Part shown: positions 15,403 through 24,124 of the stretch, one piece after another | How the letters are laid out: each line of letters starts with the position of its first letter | Numbering within the stretch: the first letter of the stretch is position 1 | Assembly (NCBI GenBank): GCA_018969295.1 | Contig: JAGWYN010000046.1 | Span: 1 to 31,726 of the forward strand | Source of the DNA: Chloroflexota bacterium | Lineage (GTDB): Bacteria > Chloroflexota > Anaerolineae > Caldilineales > Caldilineaceae | DNA: 31,726 nucleotides | Reading direction: 5' to 3' | The notes under the pieces: model-generated | Database searches by the model: none | What the model saw: only the letters and a program-made list of their open reading frames with translations | Told to the model about the DNA's origin: nothing | Translations under genes and position numbers: made by a program

Positions 15403-17565
15403 ATGTTGCAGATTCAGCTGAAAGCAGTCTATTCCGAGCTGGCCGACCCGGCGGCGGTCGCCGAGAGCGGGTTGGCAGAGTGGCTGCCGGGCGGTGCGGG
15501 CGGTTCGCCTTGGCGCCTCTCCTGCCACCAACTGGCCACCTACCGGGCGCTCACCCGCCCTGGCGGGCCGGAGGTGATCTTCAACACAGCGATGACCGGC
15601 GACGGCAAGAGCCTGGCCGGGCAATTGCCGTCGCTGGTGCAGGGCTGGCGCCACAAGCTGTTCGCCATGTACCCGACCAATGAGCTGATTCGGGACCAGC
15701 TGCGCCAGACCCAGCAGACCTGGGCGCTGTGGGGCCAGACACCGGTGGTGGCTGCGTTGGACAGCGACGTGCTGGACCGCCGAATGGCAGGGGGCGATTT
15801 TGCACAGCGCGGGCAGGCGCTGCAGGCATTGCTCAACAACCACGACGTGGTGCTGACCAACCCGGACATTTTTTACTATGTGATGCACCTGTTTTATGTG
15901 CGGACCGGCAAGTCGGGGGATGCGCCGGACCGGCTTCTGGGCCCGCTGGTGCAGGCGTTTCAGCAGTTTACCTTCGACGAATTTCACATCTTTGACGCGC
16001 CGCAGATTGTCGGCGTCGTCAACGCGCTGCTGCTGATCGACGAAATGACGCGCGGCCAGCGCCGCCAGTTTCTCTTTCAGTCTGCTACCCCCCGTCCTCT
16101 GCTGCAGGAGTCTTTGCAGCGGGCAGGCTTTGCGGTGGAGGTGATCGACGGGAGCTACTGTCATGGGGCGCCTCCTGCCGACCCGACCCGCTGGCGTCAG
16201 ATTTTGCACGAGGTGCAGCTGCAGATTTGCCCGGACAGCGTCGAAGCCTGGGTGGACCAGCATCTGCACGATCGGCTGCTCCCCTTTTTTTTGGAGCATA
16301 CGCCCCAGGCCAAAGGGGCGGTGATCGTCAACAGCGTCGCGCAGGCCAAACGGCTGGTGGAGCGGCTGCAGGGTGAATTTGCCCGCCACGGGCTGACTGT
16401 AGGCGAGAATACCGGCCTGACCAGCCGGACGCAGCGCAGCCGTTCTTATGGCTGCGATCTGCTGATCGGCACCAGCACGGTCGACATCGGCATCGACTTT
16501 CAGATCAACTTTCTGCTCTTTGAAAGCCGGGATGCGGGCACGTTTGTCCAGCGGCTGGGCCGGGTCGGACGCCATGCCGGCTATGTGCGGGAGGGGAAGA
16601 CAATTTCTTTTGGCGGCCATTTCGTCGCCTATGCGTTGGTGCCGCCCTGGATCTACGAGACCCTGGCGGTCGGGCGCAGCGACGCGCCCCCTCTGCTGCA
16701 ACCTGGGGCTGTGCTCGACCGAGCGGAGTTCAACCAGACAATCCAGATGGCCTACCCGCCCACGGCCTCTTTCGACGCCTATGCGCGTGACTGGGGAGCC
16801 TATCAATCCTATCGGATCGTGAATGCGTTGTCCAACCCGCTGGTGCGCGGCCAGTATGCCGAGGTGAGGAACCGTCTGCTGGCCCGCTACAAAGAGACCT
16901 TTCGCACCAGCATCCTTCAAAAGGCCCAGAGGTACTGGGATCTGTGCAAACACCAGGGCCCGCTGTACGAAGAGATCACCGCATTTCGCGGGGGCAGCTA
17001 TTTTGAGTGCGGGGTGCTGGACGAGACAGAGCAGGGGGGCGACCAGATCAAGCGCTACGATCTGTTTGCGCTGCTGGCCAATGCCCGGCTGGCTGCGCTG
17101 CAGCCCGACGAATTTCGGGCGTTTGTCGAAGAGCATGGGGGGGCGTGGTCCAACCTGAAAGGGCTGGTGGCCTATTTTCGTCTGCAGGGCTTTCTGCCCG
17201 AACGGACGCAGTACAAGGTGCTGCTGCAGCAGGAGGTCAGCGACTGGGACGGCACCCGGTTTGGCACCGTCCAGGTGCTCCAGGGGGTGCAGATCCAGGC
17301 GGCGTTTCCGCAGCAGATTCCAGGCTACAACGCGATCAACCGGCAGCTGGCTCGCCGCAAAGTGCCGGCTGTGGTCTGTCTGCACCACCCGCTGCAGCTC
17401 AAACGGCGCCTGCGCCTGCCGCTGCTCTTTCCGGTGCATGTGTTTGTGAGTCTGGACGGGATGGAAGGGGCGATTGTGTTTGGCCGCGAGGCGCTTTTGT
17501 TGCACACCGCATTGAAGCAGAGCCGTCTGAACTGCAGTGGCAGCGACACTGCTTTGATTTTGTGA
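15403..17565 (+). CDS. cas3: type I-D Cas3' helicase
   Basis: A 720-residue superfamily-2 helicase without an HD nuclease domain, as is typical for subtype I-D, where HD sits on Cas10d. Visible motifs: Walker A TAMTGDGKSL (GDGKS at 66-70), the DExH box DEFH at 192-195, SAT (FQSATPRPLL), and motif VI QRLGRVGRH at 383-391. It unwinds target DNA after Cascade binding so that the nuclease can degrade it. The ATG at 15403 has AGGAG ten bases upstream; an earlier in-frame start (15364) lacks such a site. It is first in the operon, with 15 bases between its stop and cas10d. Confidence 0.93.
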   Translation: MLQIQLKAVYSELADPAAVAESGLAEWLPGGAGGSPWRLSCHQLATYRALTRPGGPEVIFNTAMTGDGKSLAGQLPSLVQGWRHKLFAMYPTNELIRDQLRQTQQTWALWGQTPVVAALDSDVLDRRMAGGDFAQRGQALQALLNNHDVVLTNPDIFYYVMHLFYVRTGKSGDAPDRLLGPLVQAFQQFTFDEFHIFDAPQIVGVVNALLLIDEMTRGQRRQFLFQSATPRPLLQESLQRAGFAVEVIDGSYCHGAPPADPTRWRQILHEVQLQICPDSVEAWVDQHLHDRLLPFFLEHTPQAKGAVIVNSVAQAKRLVERLQGEFARHGLTVGENTGLTSRTQRSRSYGCDLLIGTSTVDIGIDFQINFLLFESRDAGTFVQRLGRVGRHAGYVREGKTISFGGHFVAYALVPPWIYETLAVGRSDAPPLLQPGAVLDRAEFNQTIQMAYPPTASFDAYARDWGAYQSYRIVNALSNPLVRGQYAEVRNRLLARYKETFRTSILQKAQRYWDLCKHQGPLYEEITAFRGGSYFECGVLDETEQGGDQIKRYDLFALLANARLAALQPDEFRAFVEEHGGAWSNLKGLVAYFRLQGFLPERTQYKVLLQQEVSDWDGTRFGTVQVLQGVQIQAAFPQQIPGYNAINRQLARRKVPAVVCLHHPLQLKRRLRLPLLFPVHVFVSLDGMEGAIVFGREALLLHTALKQSRLNCSGSDTALIL

Positions 17566-17580
17566 AATAGGGGGAAGAGG

Positions 17581-20500
17581 ATGAAAAAGAAAACCGTCCA
17601 GCCGACGACCCTGGCAGATTGGGAGCTGCCGGAGGATTCGGATCTGGAAGAAATCGACGAAGAGGGGGCTTTTTTTGGAGAAGAGCCGGACGAGAGGGCT
17701 TCCGGGGAGCAGGTGTGGCCGGCGGAGCCGCTGTTTGCGGCGCTGCTGCGCGATGCGGTGCGGGCACAGTGGGGGGAGGACCCAGTTCTCATAGATTTTG
17801 TCGACCATGTGGCAGCGCCGCTCTCCGAACTGCTCGGCCATGTGGCGGCCAAGGGGGGGGATTTTGCTGCGGAGCGACGTGTGGCCAAAGGGGCTGCGGA
17901 GGTCGAACGGTATGCGGCGGACCAGTCGCTGCGTGCCCATCTGATCAACGGGCTCTTTCCTGTGCTGCATGTGGCGCGCACGCTGCAGAGGTGGGGTGCG
18001 CCCCAGCTGCGCTGCTACGACGACACTGTGCGTCGGCTCTGGATCGCAGGGTTTGTGCTGCACGACTGGCTGAAACTGCCTGCGGTCGAGCAGGAGCTGG
18101 AAGGCTTGGGGCTGCGGCACGACCGGGTCAACGCTGCCCAGCAGCGGGGTGTGGTGGAGGCCATTTTTGAGCGGTGGGGGGAGCGGCTGGGGCTGGCGGC
18201 CTTTTTGGAGCCGGTCGGTGGGTTGGCCGCCAATCTGCACGAGCTGATCTTTCTGGCCTGCAACACACAGGTCAAATGGGGCACGCTGCGCAACCTGGCG
18301 GCGCTGCCCGAACTGCGCCTGCCGGGTGCACAGCGGGCCCTGGCCGAACAGCTCTGTCGGCTGGCCGACTACCTGGCCTATGTGGGGCGCAGCCCGCGAG
18401 AGGCTGCGGCCCACCGGTCGATTCACAGCCTGCTGGCCGAACTGAGCGACCAGCAGGCGCAGCTGGCCTATCACCAGATCGCCGACGTGCGTGGGGTTTT
18501 GACCAACCTGGTTCAGAACGCTGCGTTGGCGGCGGGGGAGGCGGCGGGTGGGGTTCCCCTGCTCTACTCGCCCAACGGGGTGGTCTATCTGGTTCGTCGG
18601 GGCCAGTGGCAGGCGCCTGCGCTGCAGCCCATCGCCGAAGCGGTGGTGGCCCGTCTGCGGCAGCGCGCGCGGCAGCGCCTTGAAAACAGTTTGACCGGTT
18701 TTGGGCGGGACGGCCATGGCATCAAATATGCGGACTACTACCGGCTTTTTTTTGAACCGATCGATCTGATTGGGGTGGGTCTGAAGGCCACGTTGAAGAT
18801 AGTGAACCCGGCCAAGGCACCGGCTGCGGGCAAGCGGTGGGACAAACTCAGCGGCTGGGTGGAGGTCGGGCTTTCTCGCGACCAGATGGACAATGTGCGC
18901 GTCGACCAGCTGGCAGAGTGGGCCTATCTTGCGGAAAAGATGGGGCGGGATCTGCTGGGCCGTGAGGAGGTGCCGTTGTGGCTGCTTGACCAGATGGGGC
19001 TGGCGGATTTGCGGGAGCTGTTTCTGGCGGTGCCGCGCGACACCCGGGCAGGGGGGGTGGGCTATCACTGGTATTTGGCTGCCGCCCATGCGCTGCACCG
19101 GCGGCGTGGGTTGGACCCGCAGGAATGGGAGGATTGGCTGCGCGACCAGATGCGCGGCCTGGATGTTTATCTGCGCCAGCGAGTGGTGGCTGTGGCAGGG
19201 GAGGGGGATGGCTTCGACGACCTGCGTCGGTATGTAGAACATGTGCTCTCGTTTGGCCCGGTGTCAGGGGCGGGGGCGTCTGAGGTAGCGCGCTTCGCCG
19301 TCGAGCTCCACCGCTACGGTGCGGCCAAGACGCGCGGCAAAGCTGCGCTGTGTGCGCTCTGTTCTTCGTCCTACCAGGTCGAAAAACAGCAGGAGGCGGC
19401 CAGCCTTTCTGCACCCCAGGTCTACAGCAACAAACTGGGCCTGCACGGAGCCGACGCCTTGCGCAACATCTGCTCGATCTGCAGGCTGGAGATCATGCTG
19501 CGCCAGCTGCTGATGAAAAACGACAGCATCAACGGCGGCAAATTTGAGGCGCTCAAAATGCGTTATCTCTACTTCTACCCGGCCTACTTTTTTACGCCGG
19601 AGACCCTGCGTCTCTTTCGCCGCATCCAGAACACCCTGCGCGGGGTGAAGTTCACCGAACTGCATCGCCAGCTTTTGGAGCGGATGGAGGGGCGTGAGGG
19701 AAATGGGGTGGCGCCGCATCACTGGCAGCATCTGCAAGACCTGATGTTGGAAGCTTCTGACCAGGGGGATGGCAAACCGGACCGGTATCTGCGGATGCGG
19801 TTCGGCGAAGACGAGCCCATCACCTTCTTTTTCTTGGGGATTCCCCGGCCGGACCGTGATGCGAAGGATGCCGAGAGCTGGGTGCATCCGGCCTGGCTGG
19901 CGCTGCTGCTTCCGCTCTGCATCGACGTCAAGGTTGTGGCCAGCGAGAGTTCGCTGCCGCTCTTCAATGGGGCGGATGAATTTACGGAGACTGTGATCTT
20001 CGACGGCGCCCATGCGGCGATCCGCTACCTGCTTGGTCCGTCTCGGGTCAACCTGGACCATGTTCTGCCTTTGCTCAACCGGCTCACCGTCGCCTATTTT
20101 ATTCACCTGGACGCCAATGCGGGCATGGGGCAAAGGGGCTACGACTACCGCTGGCAGAATCTGCCGCTGCTGGCGCGACGTCTGTCGGAGTCATCGCTCC
20201 ATGCGTTTCACTATCTCAAAAAATGGCAGCGTTCTGTCAAACAGGAGGGGTTGCCCTCGCACAAAACACAGCGCTATCTGGGCTATCAAGCCTTGCTGGA
20301 ACGAACCACATCCAAGGACAAAGGAGAAAAAGAGATGAGCCACGCTCGTACTTTGACCGAACTGTACCGGCGATTTTATCGGGCCAAGAACTTTGCATCT
20401 TCTGCTGCGATTTTGCGTCCGCTCACGGTGGCTGCGAATGCGGTGCTGGCTGCTGACCGGCGGCTGTACGGCGATGCAGAGGGGTTGGTGGAGATTGTGC

Positions 20501-20808
20501 ACGGTGAGCTGGCGGGTTTTGTCGACCGTGTGGCCAGCCGGCGGGCCGAGGGGTATGTGCCGCGTGTGGAGATAGACGGTCAGAAACGAATCGACCAGGC
20601 GGCTGTCCGGCAATTTGCTGCATATTTTGTCAACGACCTTTTTTACACAGCGCTGCGCGGGGATGTCAGTGCGCTGCGTGGGCGTCAGCTCAACCTTTTG
20701 AAAAACGCCTGTGAGGTTCTTTACCTCGACTTGGATAAGCAGGGCCGGGCCGAGCGCACCGCAGCCGAGGAAGAAGCGAGCATGGAGCTGGAAGAGATCC
20801 AAAACTGA
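17581..20808 (+). CDS. cas10d: type I-D large subunit Cas10d (Csc3) with HD domain
   Basis: A 1075-residue large subunit of the type I-D effector. The N-terminal third holds the HD nuclease-like region (FVLHDWLKLP, H161-D162; further His at NLHELIF). A four-Cys zinc site is at C591-x2-C594 and C631-x2-C634, as in Cas10-like palm proteins. I find no GGDD motif, so cyclic oligoadenylate synthesis as in type III is unlikely. The C-terminal 157 residues form the helical small-subunit part, which also has its own ribosome binding site and start (separate entry). In I-D systems Cas10d recognises the PAM and its HD domain cuts DNA. It lies between cas3 and csc2. Confidence 0.93.
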   Translation: MKKKTVQPTTLADWELPEDSDLEEIDEEGAFFGEEPDERASGEQVWPAEPLFAALLRDAVRAQWGEDPVLIDFVDHVAAPLSELLGHVAAKGGDFAAERRVAKGAAEVERYAADQSLRAHLINGLFPVLHVARTLQRWGAPQLRCYDDTVRRLWIAGFVLHDWLKLPAVEQELEGLGLRHDRVNAAQQRGVVEAIFERWGERLGLAAFLEPVGGLAANLHELIFLACNTQVKWGTLRNLAALPELRLPGAQRALAEQLCRLADYLAYVGRSPREAAAHRSIHSLLAELSDQQAQLAYHQIADVRGVLTNLVQNAALAAGEAAGGVPLLYSPNGVVYLVRRGQWQAPALQPIAEAVVARLRQRARQRLENSLTGFGRDGHGIKYADYYRLFFEPIDLIGVGLKATLKIVNPAKAPAAGKRWDKLSGWVEVGLSRDQMDNVRVDQLAEWAYLAEKMGRDLLGREEVPLWLLDQMGLADLRELFLAVPRDTRAGGVGYHWYLAAAHALHRRRGLDPQEWEDWLRDQMRGLDVYLRQRVVAVAGEGDGFDDLRRYVEHVLSFGPVSGAGASEVARFAVELHRYGAAKTRGKAALCALCSSSYQVEKQQEAASLSAPQVYSNKLGLHGADALRNICSICRLEIMLRQLLMKNDSINGGKFEALKMRYLYFYPAYFFTPETLRLFRRIQNTLRGVKFTELHRQLLERMEGREGNGVAPHHWQHLQDLMLEASDQGDGKPDRYLRMRFGEDEPITFFFLGIPRPDRDAKDAESWVHPAWLALLLPLCIDVKVVASESSLPLFNGADEFTETVIFDGAHAAIRYLLGPSRVNLDHVLPLLNRLTVAYFIHLDANAGMGQRGYDYRWQNLPLLARRLSESSLHAFHYLKKWQRSVKQEGLPSHKTQRYLGYQALLERTTSKDKGEKEMSHARTLTELYRRFYRAKNFASSAAILRPLTVAANAVLAADRRLYGDAEGLVEIVHGELAGFVDRVASRRAEGYVPRVEIDGQKRIDQAAVRQFAAYFVNDLFYTALRGDVSALRGRQLNLLKNACEVLYLDLDKQGRAERTAAEEEASMELEEIQN
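20320..20326 (+). promoter_or_regulatory. internal Shine-Dalgarno for Cas11d
   Basis: AAAGGAG stands 8 bases before an in-frame ATG (20335) inside cas10d. It is as good as or better than the sites before most cas genes here. Confidence 0.8.
20335..20808 (+). CDS. cas11d: small subunit Cas11d, translated from inside cas10d
   Basis: A 157-residue product (residues 919-1075 of Cas10d) starting MSHARTLTELYRRFYRAKNF. It is helical and rich in Ala, Leu and Arg. The preceding peptide TSKDKGEKE is Lys/Glu-rich and linker-like, which fits a domain border. Independent translation of the I-D small subunit from the 3' part of cas10d is an established property of I-D systems; several copies line the crRNA-target duplex in the effector. 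What I see directly is the strong ribosome binding site, correct spacing and frame. That both products are made in this organism is inferred. Confidence 0.8.
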   Translation: MSHARTLTELYRRFYRAKNFASSAAILRPLTVAANAVLAADRRLYGDAEGLVEIVHGELAGFVDRVASRRAEGYVPRVEIDGQKRIDQAAVRQFAAYFVNDLFYTALRGDVSALRGRQLNLLKNACEVLYLDLDKQGRAERTAAEEEASMELEEIQN

Positions 20809-20874
20809 GACAGACCCGTCGTTTGTCGTCTATCGTGTTTCATCTGTCATTAGTCTAGAAAGAGAGAGAAGATC

Positions 20875-21900
20875 ATGAGTGCACTCAACCCACGGGGCTT
20901 TCCGGTCGAAGTACCGGCCAAGCCGTCCGGCTATTATGCCCATCTGGTGATGTTGCGGGTGACGGAGAGCTACCCGCTGTTTCAGACAGACGGGGAGCTC
21001 AACACTGCGCGTGTGGCGGCAGGGGTGGTGGACCGCACCCCGATCACGCGGCTGACCATTTTCAAACGCAAGCAGACCACGCCCGAACGGCTGATTGGGC
21101 GCGAGCTGATGCGTCGGTACGGTCTGATCAGCGCGGAACCGGTCTTTGACTCGAAAGAAAAGCGGGGCGAGGATGGGAGCGGGCTGCCGTTTGACGAATA
21201 CAACGTCAAATTTTGCCAATGGACGCCGGATGCGATCGCCTACGGGTATGCGATTGGGGACAGCGGTTCTGAGCGCAGCAAGGTTTTGAGCGACACGGGG
21301 TACTCGGTGACTGCGTACGACGACAGCCATCAGGCTTTTACCCTCAACGCGCCGTACGAGAGCGGCACCATGAGCCAGCGTGGGGAGGTCACCAGCCGGA
21401 TCAACGAGCAGGACCATGTGGTGCCGCAGGTGCTTTTTCCGACGGTGCTGACCACGCGCGACCTGACCTTGCCGCTTTTTCGCTATGTGCTCAACAACGT
21501 GCTGCGCACCCGGCGGTATGGGGCACAGACCACGCGGACGGGGCGGGTGGACAACCGGTTGGTGGCGATTGTGCTGTGTGACGGTGAAATCATGAGCAAC
21601 CTTGCGTTGACGCAGCGGCTCTACGACGTCCTGAAGGGGCAGGGGGTGCTTGCTCCGCCCGACCCGATCGACCCGGTGGTGGCTGCTTCGGCGGTGCAGG
21701 AGCTGGTTCCGCAGATGGTGGCGGAGGATGGGGTTGCGGTCACCCAGCTGCTTATCGGGGACAGCCTGACTGCGCTGCTGCGTGAACTGGCTGCTGAAAC
21801 GGCCAGTGAGGCGGGCATGCGCGCCTTGCTTGAGGCTGCGTTTGAGTCCAGCAAAACCTACCATGACACCTGGCTGGCCAAGACCCGGTCCAAAAAATAG
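20875..21900 (+). CDS. csc2: type I-D backbone subunit Csc2 (Cas7d)
   Basis: A 341-residue Cas7-family protein; several copies bind along the crRNA spacer to form the effector filament. Csc2 character is seen in the N-terminal MLRVTESYPLFQTDGELNT, in SGSERSKVLSDTGYS, and in the Thr/Gly-rich FPTVLTTRDLTLPLFRYVL followed by RYGAQTTRTGRVDN. Length matches the family. The ATG at 20875 has a purine-rich AGAGAGAAG upstream. It is separated from cas10d by 66 bases, the largest gap within the operon, and from csc1 by 15. Confidence 0.92.
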   Translation: MSALNPRGFPVEVPAKPSGYYAHLVMLRVTESYPLFQTDGELNTARVAAGVVDRTPITRLTIFKRKQTTPERLIGRELMRRYGLISAEPVFDSKEKRGEDGSGLPFDEYNVKFCQWTPDAIAYGYAIGDSGSERSKVLSDTGYSVTAYDDSHQAFTLNAPYESGTMSQRGEVTSRINEQDHVVPQVLFPTVLTTRDLTLPLFRYVLNNVLRTRRYGAQTTRTGRVDNRLVAIVLCDGEIMSNLALTQRLYDVLKGQGVLAPPDPIDPVVAASAVQELVPQMVAEDGVAVTQLLIGDSLTALLRELAAETASEAGMRALLEAAFESSKTYHDTWLAKTRSKK

Positions 21901-21915
21901 GAAGGAGCCCGTGCG

Positions 21916-22581
21916 ATGCACGTAACGTGCTGCAGATTGACCCTTCATGAAAACCTGTTTTATGCCACTCGGGAGATTGGCCGTCTGTATGAAACCGGGC
22001 GGTATCTGCACAACTATGGGCTCACCTATGCGTTGGGGCTGGCGGTGGCGCCCTACTACAACGCTCGGGCGGCCCCGAACTATGCCGACGACCTGGCGTC
22101 GTTGAACGAAAGAGCGGTCTATGTCACGCCGGCTCGTCCGCAGGAAATCAGCTTTGAGCTGAACACCTTCAAATATGCGGACAACCGCTATCGGGTCAAA
22201 ATGGAACAATCGTCGCGCAACACCCCGAGTTTTGGCCGTGCCAAAGAAGTGGCGGCGGGGAGCACCTTCACCTTGGCTGTGCTGGGCGTGCGACCGGTTG
22301 CGATCCCGCGTTGGGTCCGGCTGGGGAAATGGATGAGCAAGGCGGCGGTGGAGGTGACGGGGGAGTTGGCTGTACAGAAACAAGGGCAGGGGCTTTTCGA
22401 GTCAGACTGGCCGCTCAACCCGCTCGACCTGGATGGGGAGAGCCGTGTGCTGGCCTACGACCTGATTTCGATGCCGCCGGTCAGCTTGTTGGACAACGTC
22501 CAGCTTTCGGGACCGTACTGGCAGCTGACCGATGGGAGCCGTCTGCCGGCGCATCTGGCCTATCGTTTTCCGAAAGCGTGA
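21916..22581 (+). CDS. csc1: type I-D Csc1 (Cas5d)
   Basis: A 221-residue Cas5-group RAMP protein that caps the 5' handle end of the crRNA in the I-D effector. Recognised from the N-terminal LTLHENLFYATREIGRLYETGRYLHNYGLTYALG region (about residues 7-40), the stretch NTFKYADNRYRVK, and GKWMSKAAVEV. AAGGAG (21902-21907) stands 8 bases before the ATG. Length and position after csc2 fit the subtype. Confidence 0.9.
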   Translation: MHVTCCRLTLHENLFYATREIGRLYETGRYLHNYGLTYALGLAVAPYYNARAAPNYADDLASLNERAVYVTPARPQEISFELNTFKYADNRYRVKMEQSSRNTPSFGRAKEVAAGSTFTLAVLGVRPVAIPRWVRLGKWMSKAAVEVTGELAVQKQGQGLFESDWPLNPLDLDGESRVLAYDLISMPPVSLLDNVQLSGPYWQLTDGSRLPAHLAYRFPKA

Positions 22582-22602
22582 GGGGACATTGGGTCTCTCT
22601 GT

Positions 22603-22630
22603 GCCTGTCGGCTGGGTGCAGTCGGCAGGC
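22603..22630 (+). repeat. hairpin before cas6
   Basis: GCCTGTCG (22603-22610) can pair with CGGCAGGC (22623-22630), with one G-T pair, around a 12-base loop. It sits in the csc1-cas6 gap just before the start of cas6 and has no T tract, so it is more likely an RNA processing or translation feature than a terminator. Confidence 0.4.
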
Positions 22631-22650
22631 GTCTGGCGATGGAGAATTTT

Positions 22651-23484
22651 ATGACGACAACTGCGGTTCGCGCATTGGTGTTGGACATGATGGCGTTGGA
22701 AGAGGGATTTTTGCCGCTGCTGGCGGGTGAGCTGGCGCATGCTGCTTTTTATGCGATCGTGGAGACGATTGATCCGGTGCTTTCGCAGCAGATGCACGAT
22801 GCACAGGGGCGTTCGGCCTTTGCGATTTCTCCGCTGTACGGGTATTGGCGCACGCCGTACGACAGGAAGATCAAGGTACACAGCGGGCAGGGTGCCTGGA
22901 TGCGGGTCAGTCTGCTCGACGACACGCTTTTTGAGGTATTTCAGAAGCACCTGTTGAGCAGCCCGCTGCCCACGATTCAGATAGGGCGCATTCCGTTGGC
23001 GATCACCCAGGTCTACGGTGCGCCGGGCAGCCATCCGTGGTGTGGGTACACCACGGTGGAGCAGCTGGCGGCATTGGAGCCGGGAGAAGAGCGGTGGACG
23101 GTAGAATTTGCCAGCCCGACGGCGATTCGTTGGGGCAGTGCGGACAACGCGGCGCGGCGCATTGAAATTTTTCCGCAGCCGCGCATGGTGGTGGCGGGTC
23201 TGCGTGCGCGCTGGGATCGGCTGACGGGTGAGCAGTGGGGGCGGGACTTTGAAGAGTGGGTCGAGCGCAACGTCATTGTGGGGGCGGTGCGGCGCTGGCA
23301 GATGGAGAGCTTCACCTATCAGCGTCAGCAGTATCGTGGGGGGATTGGCGTACTGGACTATCAGCTGTTGGATGGTGGGCGCAGAGAGCATCTGGCGCAT
23401 CTCAACCGGCTGTTTCATCTGGCGTTTTACACTGGGGTTGGCTACAAGACCACGATGGGGTTGGGGCAGGTTCGGCTGATATGA
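22651..23484 (+). CDS. cas6: CRISPR RNA endoribonuclease Cas6
   Basis: A 277-residue RAMP endoribonuclease that cuts the repeat RNA to give mature crRNAs. The C-terminal glycine-rich loop GVGYKTTMGLGQV is the family hallmark. H30 in GELAHAAFY is a good candidate for the catalytic His. I prefer ATG 22651, which has GGAG at 22641-22644 with 6 bases spacing; ATG 22639 would add four residues but has no good site. Expected cleavage is in each repeat just upstream of the 8-base ATTGAAAC tag. The stop overlaps the cas4 start as ATGA. Confidence 0.9.
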   Translation: MTTTAVRALVLDMMALEEGFLPLLAGELAHAAFYAIVETIDPVLSQQMHDAQGRSAFAISPLYGYWRTPYDRKIKVHSGQGAWMRVSLLDDTLFEVFQKHLLSSPLPTIQIGRIPLAITQVYGAPGSHPWCGYTTVEQLAALEPGEERWTVEFASPTAIRWGSADNAARRIEIFPQPRMVVAGLRARWDRLTGEQWGRDFEEWVERNVIVGAVRRWQMESFTYQRQQYRGGIGVLDYQLLDGGRREHLAHLNRLFHLAFYTGVGYKTTMGLGQVRLI

Positions 23485-24089
23485 CCGAGATGGACTCATC
23501 GGATCTGCTGCCAATTTCATATTTAAACCAGTATGTCTACTGTGCGCGGCGTTTTTGGTACACATATGTGGAAGGGGAAGTGCAGGAGAACGAGCATACC
23601 GTGCAGGGGGTGCTCAACCATGAGCGGGTGCACACGATTGGGCAGGAGCGGAGTGAGCCGGGGGTGTTGTTGCGGCGCAGCGTGCATGTGTACAGCCATA
23701 CGTTGGGGCTCAGCGGGATTTGTGACCTGGTCGAAGAGCGGGGAGAGGGGGAATTGACGCCTGTGGAGTACAAGCAGGGCAAGCGTGGGCGTTGGCGCAA
23801 CGACCATGCGCAGCTGTGTGCGCAGGCGCTTTGTCTGGAGGAGATGACGGGGTGCAGGATTGAGCAGGGGTTTTTGTTTTATTTCAGCGAACGTCGGCGT
23901 GAGGAAGTGGCATTCACGGCGGAGCTGCGGGCGTTTACGGTGGAGTTGGTCCAGAGGATACGGGACACGCTGGCGCGGGGGGAACGGCCGCCGCACACCG
24001 AGCAGCCGGCGCGCTGCAAGGGCTGCAGTTTGTATGATGTTTGTCTGCCGGTAGAGAGCAGGTTTTTCCAGAGTGCCGGGTCTGCCTGA
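23481..24089 (+). CDS. cas4: Cas4 exonuclease (RecB-like, Fe-S)
   Basis: A 202-residue nuclease of the adaptation module, which selects and trims prespacers at the PAM side. The RecB-like active site is seen in GICDLVEE and PVEYKQGKRG, with QLCAQAL matching the QhxxY-like helix region. Four Cys for a Fe-S cluster are at C21 (YVYCARRFW) and C179, C182, C188 (CKGCSLYDVC). The start at 23481 is within an ATGA overlap with cas6. It is followed by cas1 after 35 bases. Confidence 0.93.
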   Translation: MTEMDSSDLLPISYLNQYVYCARRFWYTYVEGEVQENEHTVQGVLNHERVHTIGQERSEPGVLLRRSVHVYSHTLGLSGICDLVEERGEGELTPVEYKQGKRGRWRNDHAQLCAQALCLEEMTGCRIEQGFLFYFSERRREEVAFTAELRAFTVELVQRIRDTLARGERPPHTEQPARCKGCSLYDVCLPVESRFFQSAGSA

Positions 24090-24124
24090 CCTGGGAAGTT
24101 TCATGCGTTTTTTTGAGGAGGTAC

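Noticed and set aside
15382..19242. A 1286-codon open frame on the minus strand across cas3 and cas10d
   Set aside because: Antisense shadow; the plus-strand frames carry clear helicase and Cas10d motifs.
17581..20808. Type III CRISPR system because of a Cas10-like protein
   Set aside because: No GGDD palm motif; a Cas3' helicase, csc1 and csc2 are present, so the set is type I-D.
20809..20874. A separate promoter for csc2 in the 66-base gap
   Set aside because: No -35/-10 pair with suitable spacing could be found.
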